Source: Ostrinia nubilalis
Lineage: Eukaryota; Arthropoda; Insecta; Lepidoptera; Crambidae
Assembly (NCBI RefSeq): GCF_963855985.1
Contig: NC_087112.1
Coordinates: 6,698,501-6,762,500 of the forward strand
Direction: 5' to 3'
DNA length: 64,000 nt
The translations under genes and the position numbers were made by a program. Below, piece after piece: positions 12,051 to 21,999 of the stretch; the first letter of the stretch is position 1, and each line of letters starts with the position of its first letter. Below the pieces are notes generated by a model. The model saw only the letters and a program-made list of their open reading frames with translations. It made no database searches and had not been told where the DNA came from.

Positions 12051-12827
12051 TATTCGTCATCTCGCACCTCTAAAGATGCGAGTTGGCACCTTCTGTTTTT
12101 TATGTCATCAACTCGCACCTTTTTGAAATCTGACGTGTTTATGTATAGTCATCTACAAAAATGTTTTAATAAATTACTTAAAGGATTGTGTAAGCCACTT
12201 GCAATGAGTTGAGTTTAATAATAAAACAAAATGCACTTTTCAGATAGGTTTATATTCTAAATCAACATGCTAATAAATATAACAATGTCTTGAGGATACT
12301 TAATACCTAGTATGTAAACTGTCTACTATTATTTAAGTAGGTATATTTAAAAACAAAGCTAGATTTCTAGCTATTTAGTAATGGTGAATTATAATAAGCC
12401 AAACCGCAGATAATTTTTTTTGCCACGGCATCTAACCTCAGATTTTATAACTAAGCCACGGGATATTAAATGGCTTCTAATATACATCTTCACTTTCAAA
12501 TGCCACCTAAATATCCCAAAAAAAGTGTCAATTGAAGAACAACAATTATTATGACTTATTTTACAACTAACAATTTATATTGTACAGCTTTAACAAACAA
12601 TCCTAAAAAAATAGTTCAAGCTTGAACTAGAGAACATCAAATCTTTATAATGAGTTAGCTTCTGAAATAATACATTCGTATTCTTTTAACATGAAAAATG
12701 GCCAGGCAATGAAAATGTAGGTACAGAGGGAAATGCTTGGAACATAATTTTTGACATAGCAATACGTAAATTAATAAAGTTCAATTGTTAGAATAATGAG
12801 TTAATCTGTGACATAACTAAGCAATCA

Positions 12828-12932
12828 TCATCATCATCATCTCAGCCATAGGACGTCCACTGCTGAACATAGGCCTCCCCCAATGCTTTCCATGTTACCC
12901 GGTTGGTAGCGGCCTGCGTCCACAGCGTCTTT
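12828..12932 (-). mobile_element. RTE-like LINE 3' tail inside the piggyBac-like element
   Basis: CATCATCATCATCATC, then CAGCCATAGGACGTCCACTG and TACCCGGTTGGTAGCGGCCT, is the inverted RTE tail. It extends slightly further into the coding end than most copies here. No clear target duplication was seen. Confidence 0.8.
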
Positions 12933-14183
12933 GTTGATGCAAAATATAATTACATCTTGTTAGGCTCGTATAATAATCAATAAAAAATTGGGAGCAACAA
13001 AATATTTTTAGTGCACCTTAAAAAGTTAATTAAATCATTATAAACTTACCGCCACAGTACATCAAAATCATTAAAAACATTTTCATCCACATTTTTCAAC
13101 TCCACAAACAGTAAAATAAATAAATACTTATTTATTATGTAGTTATCTTGTAAATTCGAGTGTTGAAGAGCGCGAATTTTTTTTTTAAAACAATCTCCGT
13201 CTATGAAAAAAAACGTGTGAGGTTTCTTGCCGACCAGTGCGCGCGGCTAAGGAGGCCGGACAGCACAATATTATTATTGTAAGTAAAAATGAATTTAATT
13301 ATTTTTATAAGGATTTTTCAACTGCAGGTCCACCTGCTCCTGTGTCCACTCATGGTGCTCCAAAGAGTGCTCCATATTTCTTTTTGGTTAGTCTATATTG
13401 TTTGTTAGCAATTCGATAGTATACAGGACACGAAGTAGCCGCTGTATTAACTAATAACTCGTCCAATTTCTTGCGAGAAAAATTTACATGAAAGTTTATG
13501 CCATTACCACAGATTATAATATTGGGTCTTTATCTAGGAAATTAGCGTTTTTTTCTTCAATATTCATTAATACATAATTCCTTCCATATTATAGCTATGT
13601 TCATCATTTTTTTAGGGTTCCGTAGTCCTGACAAGGAACCCGTAACCCGTAAACATTATACATTTATTTACTAAGAAAAGCGACGTCCACTCATTTAACA
13701 CGAGACATATTTCTTAATAAACTTGCTATTCCATCTTTTAGGTTGCATAAATATTTTTACAGATACCAATATCCAAAAATTTTTACTAATCGTTTCCTAT
13801 AGCTTAATGTTGTTTTAATCAACCCACAAAATTTTATAAAATTTGAATTATTTTGTGGTTTCTTAAAAATTCGCAAAAAATGTTAGTATGGAAATACATT
13901 TTCATATTCTCCATAATAATAAATAATTTCATAAGTAAGGACCTAGTAGGTATAAATAATTCCTAATAAAAACACATTTATTGCAAATAAATAATTTGAA
14001 TTTGAATATGTAAATAAAATTATCTATTGGTAGAAGAGAAAAGAGACACGAATTTCATACATTTTAAGGGAGTAAGAATGGATTTAGAAAAAACATGTCA
14101 TTTTTACTTCTTTTTCGGTTATTTTACAACACAAGAAAAACCAGATATTCTACAAAACGAATGTAAATTTATTAGTCTACTGT

Positions 14184-14292
14184 CCGTTTTCACCATCAAT
14201 CCCTAATTTTTAAGTGACCCCTATGGTGACACTTAACAGGAATTTTGATTACAAAGGGGTCACTTAAAATTTAGGGATTGATGGTGAAAACG
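14184..14292. mobile_element. 109-bp palindromic MITE (CCGTTTTCACCATCAATCCC)
   Basis: The arms CCGTTTTCACCATCAATCCC and their complement, both continuing through a TAAGTGACCCCT block, enclose a 30-bp loop. The near-perfect hairpin has no coding capacity. A target duplication is not evident. It lies within the interior segment of the piggyBac-like element. Confidence 0.7.
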
Positions 14293-14555
14293 GGCATACG
14301 TCTTTTAGTTTCGACGTTATTGTTGAACAAGGATACCCCTTCCCAGCGGTTCCATGCGCGGTTAACATGCGAAAATGCACTGCGTCAAAGAATCCCTTAA
14401 AGTTTGATCACTACATGCCCGACACACTGAAAGTTTTTAGATTCAATTAGTTTTTATTTGACTGTACTTTTGAAAAGGTGCGAGTTGACGAACAAAATAA
14501 TAGGTAAAATCGGAATTTCCCAACTCGCACCTGCTAGCGAGTTTGACAGGTGCGA

Positions 14556-14654
14556 GATGACGAACAACCCGATAATAATGGCGAAGGCAATGGTAGCTAT
14601 TTGTTGAGAAAACATGGAACAAAATGGTTCACAGTACCAAAAATTCGTCTGTAA
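14556..14654 (+). pseudogene. Likely piggyBac-type transposase, second N-terminal fragment
   Basis: The frame reads DDEQPDNNGEG, then YLLRKHGTKWFTVPKIRL, and stops at 14652-14654. An acidic spacer followed by a basic 'K.GTKW' segment is what I expect just upstream of the catalytic domain in piggyBac-family transposases. The DDD catalytic region is absent: the following 400 bp are AT-rich and run to the right terminal repeat. Together with 11935-12050 this suggests an internal deletion derivative whose remaining coding part was later interrupted. Confidence 0.5.
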
Positions 14655-15056
14655 AACTGCACAAAATCTCAAAACGAATTAAGTATTTTTTTATTAGTTT
14701 TATTATCCATTTTTAGTGTTATTTTGTTCTTATGTTGAGTCTATTTAAAGAAAAAATAGTCTTTATTGTTTTTGTTTTCATATTTTGGACAAAAAATCAT
14801 AAACATGTGCCATTACTAATAATTGTAAGTTCTAATTGTTAATTTTCTTAATTTCTTAAATAAATAACATTGCTAAATTATTTACTGTAATTTGTTTCTT
14901 AAATAAGTTCAAAATATAACTAAATATCAGTTTAATATCAAAGAAAATAGATATTTAAAATAATAGTGTATAATAACCACACAATCACGATCTGGGTGTG
15001 CTACACCCACCTAGCGCTTTTTGTTACTTTTTCCAACCTTACGCTCGGCGGGTTAA

Positions 15057-15254
15057 GGAATGTTCTCGAGTGGCGACCACGGGCTGGAAGACGTAGCGTG
15101 GGCAGGCCTCCTACTAGGTGGACCGACGATCTGGTAAAGGTCGCGGGAAGAGCCTGGATGTGGACAGCGCAGGACCGTTCATTATGGAAAACCTTGGGGG
15201 AGGCCTTTGTCCAGCAGTGGACGTCATTTGGCTGAAACGACGACGACGACGACG
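15057..15254 (+). pseudogene. RTE-like LINE reverse-transcriptase C-terminus and tail
   Basis: The frame encodes GRPPTRWTDDLVKVAGRAWM, then AQDRSLWKTLGEAFVQQWTSFG and a stop, the conserved end of RTE-like polyproteins, followed by an ACG-repeat tail. With the intervening piggyBac-like element removed, the insertion is flanked by a 12-bp duplication, ACTGACTTTTTT, at 11628-11639 and 15255-15266. It is 5'-truncated and inactive. Confidence 0.85.
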
Positions 15255-15357
15255 ACTGACTTTTTTGCCTATCTGTCTTTTGATTCCGGCTAATAGTGAA
15301 GCTGCAGAACCAATTTTGATGTGATTTTCACTGACAGACAGTAATGCTTTAAGAAGT

Positions 15358-15451
15358 CATCATCATCATCATCATCATCTCAGCCATAGGACGTCCACTG
15401 CTGAACATAGGCCTCCGCCAATGCTTTCCATGTTACCCGGTATCCAGTATC
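15358..15451 (-). mobile_element. RTE-like LINE 3' tail, paralogue of the one at 8285
   Basis: Same insertion as 8285-8372, with the same TTTAAGAAGT flanks (15348-15357 and 15452-15461). It was inherited through the tandem duplication. Its CAT repeat is longer here (seven against five units). Confidence 0.85.
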
Positions 15452-16052
15452 TTTAAGAAGTAACTGAAGGTAATTTTATTTCAGAAAAAGCATTAAGGTT
15501 TCAGCACCTCACAATACCATAAAATTACGATCATTGTCATTAATATCTGTCAATTTAATTAAAATCTACGAGGGCAGAGTCGCGTTAGAAGCTAGTCCAT
15601 CATAAAATATAGATTCCAAGAATTTCTCGTAATACCCTAAGCTTTACGAAAATCCAAATCTACCAAATTGCTTTACAAAGCCCAAGTATTAAGCTTTCGA
15701 ATGATTAATATGATACGGTTACTTAGCGAAACCGTCTGTTGACCTCAGACCTCAGGGCAAGGCCGTGACGTCACCGTGATTTATGACGTCAGCCCGAGGT
15801 CATTATTATGGAAGTACTTGACTTGTTGATGATTTGATTGCTATATCAATTTAATATGTAGTATGGTTTGATTAGTAGTAAACTGGTAGTAAAGTTCTTC
15901 GGAAGTCACGTTAAAAATATACCAATTACAAACGCAAATCCCAGCGGGATTAGAACCTGTTACTGAAGCTTTGTAGTCCGGTATGCAAGCCACCAAAATA
16001 TACAGCTCAAATCCAACAAAAAAGTTCAAATATTTAAAAAAAAACCTTTCCA

Positions 16053-16540
16053 TACTTAGAAATCAGTCATTTAGTATGGAGACGTCAATTTTTTTTTTGA
16101 GAATTGGATATCGTTCCTGTAGGAAAATTAGAATTAGTAGTTGTATTAGAATAGTGGACTCAACCCTTTTTTTGAGTTGATTAACAACTTTAAAATAATA
16201 CCCTGTAATAATTATTCTAATGGTGTACCACATGACACCATCTTTTAAACGTAAATTCCTCAATCTGTGTCCAGCTTAAACCAGTTTTCACTAGTTACAT
16301 CAAGACAGTATGACGAATATTACAAATCTTTTCAAATGAATGCAAACGACCATATCCATGCAGATTAGTGCCGTAATCGGGTAATTAACGGTTAATTATG
16401 ACCTTAATTGATGCAATATATTAAGCTTATTGTATGCAGTTAATGTATCTAGGTGTTTCTAATGTGTGTAAGTTGTTTATTCCTAGATGGGCTGAGGTTG
16501 TGAAGTAGTCTTACTCATATGACCATAGCTGTTTATTTGA
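16053..16540. other. AT-rich DNA, nothing recognised
   Basis: The sequence leaves the tandem duplication at about 16053. No repeat, gene or inverted repeat is recognised before the LINE-like fragment at 16545. Confidence 0.4.
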
Positions 16541-16544
16541 TACC

Positions 16545-16605
16545 TTTTTACGCCTAAACGGCTGTACCAATTTTGATGAATTTTGGCATAGAGATAAATA
16601 ATTGT
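16545..16605 (+). repeat. LINE-like fragment ('aacggctgtaccaattttgat')
   Basis: CGCCTAAACGGCTGTACCAA followed by TTTTGATGAATTTTGGCA matches a block I know from many lepidopteran dispersed repeats. It is only about 60 bp long and ends at the RTE target duplication. Confidence 0.4.
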
Positions 16606-16618
16606 ACCTTAGAAACGG

Positions 16619-16710
16619 CCTGGATGCGGGCGGCGCAGGACCGGTCTTTGTGGAAATCCTTGGGGGAGGCCTTTGTCCAGCAGTGGACGTCTTTCGGCTT
16701 AAACGAACGA
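16619..16710 (+). mobile_element. RTE-like LINE 3' tail with 13-bp target duplication
   Basis: This 92-bp fragment encodes the last 25 or so residues of the RTE protein (MRAAQDRSLWKSLGEAFVQQ...) and ends in a short CGAA repeat. An exact 13-bp duplication, ACCTTAGAAACGG, flanks it at 16606-16618 and 16711-16723. Confidence 0.9.
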
Positions 16711-17184
16711 ACCTTAGAAACGGTCACAGGACTCACAGGGTGTCTATTTTATAGCAAAAAAGTGTCAATAATATTGGACCCATCTCTGAATTTTTCTGTT
16801 TTTTTTTTTTGCTTTTGATTTGGAGTTTAAATTTGAGAATAATTAAGACTACGACTATGTGTGATCTCAAAACGTGGATTTTATACATCAGTATTTTAAA
16901 GTTTTACAACAGTCCTATTTTGTGTTAAAGGACGCAAAGCTTTTCCTAGTAAATAACTAAACATGCGCTAGACAAGAATCCATTTATCATGGCCCCCATC
17001 TGGCAAGGAAGGCCATTTTCCGTACTAGACAAGTAATATTGGCTCGTAAAATTGAACTGAACTAGACAGGTAACTTCATTAGCATTATTTCAGCGTATTA
17101 TACAGCCATTTTCTGTCTACTACTGTCAAATTAAGTTTGGCTTTCTGACTGCCTTTATAAAATTCACTCATAAAAACTTAAAAC

Positions 17185-17297
17185 TCATTTTATTTTTGCA
17201 AGTAGGCTTTTAAAAAAACACTTTCACACGTCCCAGTGATAACCCTACCACTGTGCACTGCTTCGGGACAATAAATGGGCCAGTGTAGAGAAGAAGT
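17185..17297 (-). repeat. Dispersed repeat with 'acgtccca..accctaccactg' block, copy 1
   Basis: Inverted relative to the copies near 31870 and 59220. The shared blocks are GCTTTTAAAAA, CACGTCCCA, AACCCTACCACTG and CGGGACAATAAATGGGCCAG. Three copies in one window define a dispersed family; the class is not recognised. Confidence 0.6.
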
Positions 17298-17339
17298 AGC
17301 GCTTTCTTAGTCACTACTTAGTCAATCATACTCAGAAAT

Positions 17340-17480
17340 TAATGTGATTTGTGAATTAAAATCAATTCGTCTAGGCCAGCGGGTTCGATTCTCATTGGAT
17401 ACAAATCTTCGTATTATGAGCATGGGTGCCGCTTTAAACTAAGTAACTTAGTGTGGGAAATGATGATTGTGTGACAAACG
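17340..17480 (+). mobile_element. tRNA-derived SINE fragment (B-box present)
   Basis: GGCCAGCGGGTTCGATTCTC contains an RNA polymerase III B-box-like GGTTCGATTC. The ACAAATCTTCGTATTATGAG stretch that follows resembles the body of lepidopteran tRNA-related SINEs. The A-box half is degraded. Confidence 0.45.
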
Positions 17481-17507
17481 AACAAACGTATCTTTGACCG
17501 TTTCTAA

Positions 17508-17586
17508 GGCTGAGTTGCACCACCATACTTTAACCTTAACTATAACCATTACCATTATTTTGGCTTTTTAGATGCGCAACCCAGCC
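17508..17586 (+). mobile_element. Short (79-bp) member of the GGCTGAGTTGCACC MITE family
   Basis: It has the same ends as copy 1 (GGCTGAGTTGCACCACC and CAACCCAGCC inverted) with exact TAA flanks on both sides. About 40 bp of the middle are missing compared with the 118-bp copies. Confidence 0.75.
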
Positions 17587-17961
17587 TAAGATTCTTCCTG
17601 AACACATCATTTTGTTGAAACAAAACATACCTACTACTTAATTAATTCACTGATAATCTATAACATCTGTGCAATGTACAGTATCAGTAAATCCATAGAA
17701 AAATCCATTAGAGATTCACATGCTTTTCTCTCATACGGTAATAGCACTTTTACTATGCAAATGATAGTACGACAGCCTCGCGGACTGTAATAATATGAAT
17801 GAACGTATGGGATCTTTAGAAAGTTATAAATGACAGTAATGTATGTAAAAATACTATGTTCCATACATTTGCGTATTTCTTGGAGATGTAAGACGTGACT
17901 ATGAAAAGTGGCAACTATCAGGTTATATAATAAAAGAAGGCTCAATATTTCACTTGTTCTT

Positions 17962-18122
17962 TCAGCTAAATGACGTCCACTGCTGGACAAACCTCTTCCC
18001 CAAGGATTTCCACAACGACCAGTCGCATTCAAGTGCTTCCCGCGACCTTCACCAGATCGTCGATCCACCTAGTGGGAAGCCTGCCTACGCGTCTTCGAGC
18101 TTGTGGTCGCCAATCGAGAACT
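17962..18122 (-). pseudogene. RTE-like LINE C-terminus and tail
   Basis: On the minus strand the DNA carries the codons for CWRPQARRRVGRLPTRWIDD-like residues, the LVKVAG block and the CCAGCAGTGGACGTCATTTA tail. Small gaps break the frame. 5'-truncated; no target duplication found. Confidence 0.75.
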
Positions 18123-18327
18123 TTTCTGCCCCAACGGCCATAAATAATTTCTACGAGCTATGTGCCCCACTCCCACAGTGCACTTAATATTGTCAAAAAG
18201 ATTCATGTCTGGATAGAATAAATACTGAAGTTCAATCAATTAGAAGCTTCAAATGCTTGAGAATGAGTCGAGTTCTAAGCCTCGTTTTGTATATTGTTTT
18301 AAACTTTCATGGTCACTAACATAACTG

Positions 18328-18446
18328 TTATTTACGGGAATCTCACCCGCAAGTTTCCTCAGTTACTCCTTGACCATGGCGCTTGCAACAGTGCCGAAAT
18401 ATCGGGAACTCAAAATTAAGGTACATGGTAGCAATCCCGTAAATAA
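18328..18446. mobile_element. 119-bp MITE with TTATTTACGGGA ends
   Basis: The inverted ends TTATTTACGGGA enclose a body containing TTGACCATGGCGCTTGCAAC and GTGCCGAAATATCGGGAAC, a block seen widely in lepidopteran genomes. No coding potential; the target duplication is not clear. Confidence 0.55.
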
Positions 18447-19468
18447 TAATTATTATAATTTTGTATATGTATAGGGACCTCGGACTTCTATTTGCTTATG
18501 GTAAATTAGAGAGGGTCGTGTTCCTGCGTTGATATGATGATGATGATGATGATGTCAACTACAAAACAAAGTAGCTTAACACGACACCACAGGATGCAAG
18601 TTATTATTTGTATAGAGCAATAAAAAACTGGTTTTCCTACTTAATGGAAATTGTTCTTGTGATTGTCTGTTTTATAGTCAGCTAATCGTAATTATTGTAC
18701 ACAAGTGATTTATAATAAGCTACTGTTAATGATTACGAAAGACACGTTTTTAAACACAAATCCTTATTACATTTTTGTATTTTTTTTTAATAATAGGTAC
18801 GTTTAGCGAGTTTGACGTGGAAATGTAGTAGATAGATGGAATTACTGGAGTAGGTATTAAAAATAAATAATATTAGCAGAAATAACACAGTAAGTTAATG
18901 TTTCCTAACACTAAGTTCTATTCGGTTTTTTACCTGCATCTATTTGCGTGAATTGAACACACATTTCTGTTTATGTTATTTATAAAAAATATTCCCTTAT
19001 TTTAATAAAATTCATACCAGATCAAATAAACTTTCGGGTCATTGTTAAATTTCAAAACGAAGAAAATTTCGCAATTGGCAATGTATTCATACAACTTCCT
19101 TAAATATAAAAGTCGGCCATTTTTCTCGACTAAATCGGGCTCAACTTGAGCTCCATTTTAACAATTACCATAACGAGCCGAATCAAAATCATTCGTTATT
19201 ATCGTTATCATTTAACGATCGATCTTTTGTAACGAAACGTAATGAGTTCCTTTACTTTCATTTCTATGTATTTAGGTTCATTTTATGTATCGGATATACA
19301 TACTATAAAAATATGTTACCTGTCTCTGCGACTTAACGAAAAAGTTTTTATGAGTCAAAACTCCATGATATAAAATCTCGTTTTTAAATTATAAAAACTA
19401 AACCTGAAGGCTAGGGTATTTAGATTTTCAATATAATATTAGAGAAAATATCAATCCCCGAAAGGAAA
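18447..19468. other. AT-rich DNA with a short ATG microsatellite
   Basis: Positions 18533-18554 hold about seven ATG units, which could be a leftover of an RTE tail because that element ends in ATG repeats. Otherwise nothing is recognised. Confidence 0.45.
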
Positions 19469-19650
19469 GAAGGATTTATGACACTTTGAATTTCAGATTT
19501 TTATAGCCTTGTTTTCTAGGTACAACAAAGAACTTACTAACTTTTAAGCCAAATCTAAAGGAAGATTTATTTATGATACTGGATGATTAAGGATTTTATG
19601 GCCTTGTTTTCTAACCGCAATAAAGAACTTACAAACTTACTTATAAGCCA
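19469..19650 (+). repeat. Two diverged tandem copies, about 90 bp each
   Basis: Both copies share GATTTATGA-like starts, ATAGCCTTGTTTTCTA / ATGGCCTTGTTTTCTA, AAAGAACTTAC and AAGCCAAATCT. They form a local tandem duplication about 1.2 kb downstream of the coiled-coil exon in its direction of transcription. Confidence 0.7.
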
Positions 19651-19703
19651 AATCTCCTTTCCCAAATAAAATCAAGTTCCTTCAAAAACGGTCACCATCC
19701 TCC

Positions 19704-20041
19704 CCTCACGTTCGTGCGTGTTAGTAAAATAAACAAGTCCGCTCGGGTCCATTTGATATTTTCTAGGTGGCATGTAAAAGGGCCTATTCAGAGCGTGTAG
19801 GAAGGACCTTGTGAGCATTGTTTTCCCTACGAAACGTTACATTAAAGTAAAGATCTTACTTACTATTTCCTTCAAAAACGAACACCGTCCTTTAAAAGGG
19901 AGTGTATCTTAACCAACCTAAATTTGCAATAAACTCACGTTCGTGCGTGTTAGTAAAATAAACAAGTCCGCTCGGGTCCATTTGATATTTTCTAGGTGGC
20001 ATGTAAAAGGGCCTATTCAGGGCGTAGGAAGGACCTTGTGA
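19704..20041 (+). repeat. Near-identical 105-bp repeats, 230 bp apart
   Basis: CTCACGTTCGTGCGTGTTAG through TTCTAGGTGGCATGTAAAAG and GAAGGACCTTGTGA occurs at 19707-19813 and again at 19937-20041, almost unchanged. The intervening 120 bp are partly related to the sequence just before the first copy (CCTTCAAAAACG). It is a recent local duplication. Confidence 0.85.
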
Positions 20042-20682
20042 CGTCGGCGCCGTCGGAAACCAACGGGGAACAATGCCATGGTGTGTATGGCATGATTTTA
20101 TAGGATTTAGCGATTTTTAGCAAAAAATATAAGCTTTAGGTAAAAATAGATACTTATATCGTTTATTGAACGTGCCTCAATATCAGAGCAGTTGGATTTT
20201 CGAGAGATTTTTAACTATTGCTTAGTTAATTTTGCTTAGCTAAAAGTAATTTTGTAGTCAGTTAACCATCGTTTAATATTAGTGTACAAATTAAGATACT
20301 AAACATTTTCAGGCACACGGTGATGTAATGAACGCGTCTGATATTATAAGTTGTTTTTGAAGGGCAATTATTCAAAACAATAGAGACAAAATCTCTTGAA
20401 CTCTGCGACTGATCTGTATATTTCAACCCGATCCATTTAATTAACACCATGGGAATACGTTGGATGTTCGTTTATGACTTGCACCGATTCTAGAGAGTGG
20501 TGTGAGAGGTCCCCGACGAACTGTCGAGCCTTTCAAAGGACCCACAAGACGGAGGCACCCTTTGTTTGCGGCGAAATGGTTGATATACACCCAACTTATA
20601 TGACGACGTATCATGGGGAAATATCCCCACATAATTCTGTTCGTTAGACGCTAAACAACATTGTAATTGTACTCGTACTAAC
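20042..20682. other. Probable proximal part of intron 1, no exon seen
   Basis: This lies immediately downstream of the splice donor at 20682 on the minus strand. An ORF of 63 codons (20441-20632, minus) has no recognisable domain. Nothing else is identified. Confidence 0.4.
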
Positions 20683-20831
20683 CTGTCATCTTGCAGATTC
20701 TTCAGCTCGCTCAACTCCAATTCTCTTCTCAAGTTGGACACCTCACAGAGGAGCATGTCCCTCTCCTGAGACACCTTCTCGAGCTCGGCCCGCAATCGGA
20801 CCACCTCGTTCGTGAGATCCATCGTCGCCAT
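20683..20831 (-). CDS. First coding exon of an unidentified coiled-coil protein
   Basis: The exon encodes 49 residues plus two bases of the next codon. It starts MATMDLTNEVVRLRAELEKV and continues with SQERDMLLCEVSNLRRELEL and SELKNLQDD. The heptad pattern of leucine/valine with many E, R and K predicts a coiled coil starting at about residue 8. The reading frame ends at a strong splice donor, ACAG|GTTAGT (donor GT at 20682-20681), giving phase 2. I chose the ATG at 20831 because it is the first of two close ATGs (the other encodes Met4) after a purine-rich AGAA context. A further in-frame ATG at 20897 would add 22 residues, but these look like 5' UTR. The protein is not recognised; scaffold or motor-adaptor proteins often begin like this, but that is inference. 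Later exons would lie leftward and were not found in the 20.6 kb visible. Confidence 0.65.
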
Positions 20832-21005
20832 TTCTATCGATAACCACTGTCGACACCGCACATCACTAATCACGAGCACACACCGCGCACGGGCCAATCG
20901 AGATCGCGCATTTCAAATTCCGAACACAAAAAACCGCCGCGAGTAGTGATTCCAAGCGAACTTCACTGAGCACGATATTAAAACTTCCTCAACGCTCCCG
21001 GCTCC
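20832..21005 (-). promoter_or_regulatory. CpG-rich 5' UTR and promoter region of the coiled-coil gene
   Basis: The 170 bp upstream of the start codon hold about twenty CpG dinucleotides, with runs such as CCGCGCACGGGCC and AAACCGCCGCGAG, in a window that is otherwise AT-rich and CpG-poor. This fits a broad, TATA-less housekeeping-type promoter with its 5' UTR. No TATA box is obvious and the transcription start cannot be placed. Confidence 0.5.
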
Positions 21006-21199
21006 TACATCGTTGGCATCTGGAACAATAAATCATTCTTTTACTGACGGGAAAAATGAAAGTGCGGTGGGTATGAGTAGGGTTGCTATTATAATATTCT
21101 GAAACTATAATCGCGCCCTTTTATGTATTAATAAAATATATTATGCATAATAGCTTCCTTCACCATATTGAAAATGGTTTTCCATTTATTTTACCTATA

Positions 21200-21463
21200 C
21201 AGGGTGTTAGGTAAATGGGTATATGAGCCGACACTAGCCCATGTTAACATGGTCATATAAATGGTATGGTTAAGTCAGAAATTTGATATCATCATTTAAT
21301 TTTTTTTAATTTTCATACAAAATAAATTTTATAAAATCCGATTTGTATGAAAATTAAAATAATTAAAATAAAGATATCAATTTTCTGACTTCACCATACC
21401 ATTTATATGACCATGTTAACATGGGCTAGTGTCGGCTCATATACCCATTTACCCAACACCCTG
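21200..21463. mobile_element. 264-bp palindromic TA-flanked MITE (CAGGGTGTT ends)
   Basis: The arms CAGGGTGTTAGGTAAATGGG and, inverted, CAGGGTGTTGGGTAAATGGG continue through CCATGTTAACATGG and ACCATTTATATGACC with few mismatches, leaving a central AT-rich loop of about 100 bp. TA flanks lie at 21198-21199 and 21464-21465. It probably belongs to the Tc1/mariner group and is non-coding. It lies about 200 bp upstream of the coiled-coil promoter region. Confidence 0.85.
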
Positions 21464-21465
21464 TA

Positions 21466-21862
21466 GATTTATTTTCTTTATAACGTGTTATCACATATTA
21501 GCTCAACTAACATTTTATGTTTCGTAATTTTTCCGAAACCTCCGAATCTTTTGACAAACTTCATCTCAACATACGCATCTTACTTACGTTACGTCAAGGA
21601 ATAGGTACCAACATGTATTCTAACCAACTAGCTCATTTTATAACATCAGTACAGATAGATACGAGTATTTGAATAAATTATTTAATTATCTTAGCAGAAA
21701 TAACTCATGTACCAGCCCTGAACGTTAGTATCCAAAATATTCAGTTCATAAACTCTCACAATAGGCCGTATGAAGTTACAACTATGAGAATTGAGAGCTA
21801 TAACAAAGGCAAAAACATCTGAAACAGCGTGTTATTGCTGGAGCAAGCTAAAATACTTTTCG
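21466..21862. other. AT-rich DNA, nothing recognised
   Basis: No repeat or coding signal is seen between the two MITEs. Confidence 0.4.
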
Positions 21863-21864
21863 TA

Positions 21865-21997
21865 CAGTCAGCGACAAATAGTTCTTGACACCCAAAGAAG
21901 CCAAAAAGTTCGCAATACGTCTTTGTTGCATTGGAATAAGGTTGTGCTGCCAACTTTTTGGCCACTTTGGGTGTCACGAACTATTCGACGCTGACTG
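21865..21997. mobile_element. 133-bp TA-flanked MITE (CAGTCAGCGACAAATAG), copy 1
   Basis: The inverted ends CAGTCAGCGACAAATAG and CAGTCAGCGTCGAATAG extend into CCAAAAAGTT blocks on both sides. TA flanks are at 21863-21864 and 21998-21999. A second, longer copy lies at 35275. Confidence 0.85.
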
Positions 21998-21999
21998 TA

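Larger units (their letters stand above)
12045..14576. repeat. Segment bounded by inverted repeats with TCTCGCACCT motifs
   Basis: Left (about 12045-12127) and right (about 14467-14576) borders are complementary, with the shared core TTCGTCATCTCGCACCT, a second GGTGCGAGTTG motif and a third CAACTCGCACCTTTT motif in the same order. This looks like a second, nested element of about 2.5 kb that split the transposase reading frame of the piggyBac-like host. An alternative is that these are subterminal repeats of the host element itself. No exact target duplication was found. Confidence 0.55.
11649..15052 (+). mobile_element. piggyBac-like element, 3.4 kb, disrupted
   Basis: Terminal repeats CCCGGCGAGCGTAAGGTTG and, inverted, CCCGCCGAGCGTAAGGTTG are flanked by TTAA at 11645-11648 and 15053-15056, the piggyBac insertion signature. 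Each end also has a short subterminal hairpin: GCGGGTG...CACCCGC near 11820-11838 and GGGTGTGCTACACCC near 14996-15010. The interior holds two fragments of what looks like a transposase N-terminus (11935 and 14556), separated by a 2.5-kb stretch bounded by its own inverted repeats. It cannot encode a full transposase. It sits at the 5' edge of an older RTE insertion. Confidence 0.8.
9018..16052 (+). repeat. Tandem duplication, unit 2 (core about 2.2 kb plus insertions)
   Basis: This is the second copy of the unit described at 5737. Its first half (9018-11627) matches 5737-7422 and its second half (15255-16052) matches 8165-9017. The size excess is explained by two TA-flanked elements (9606-10288 and 10472-10991) and by a composite RTE plus piggyBac-like insertion (11640-15254). 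Without these the core is about 2.2 kb. Confidence 0.85.

Noticed and set aside
17658..18068. 136-codon minus-strand ORF starting MDRRSGEGRGK
   Set aside because: Its start is the RTE tail read in the wrong frame; the true RTE frame gives the TRWIDD-LVKVAG codons. The rest is chance.
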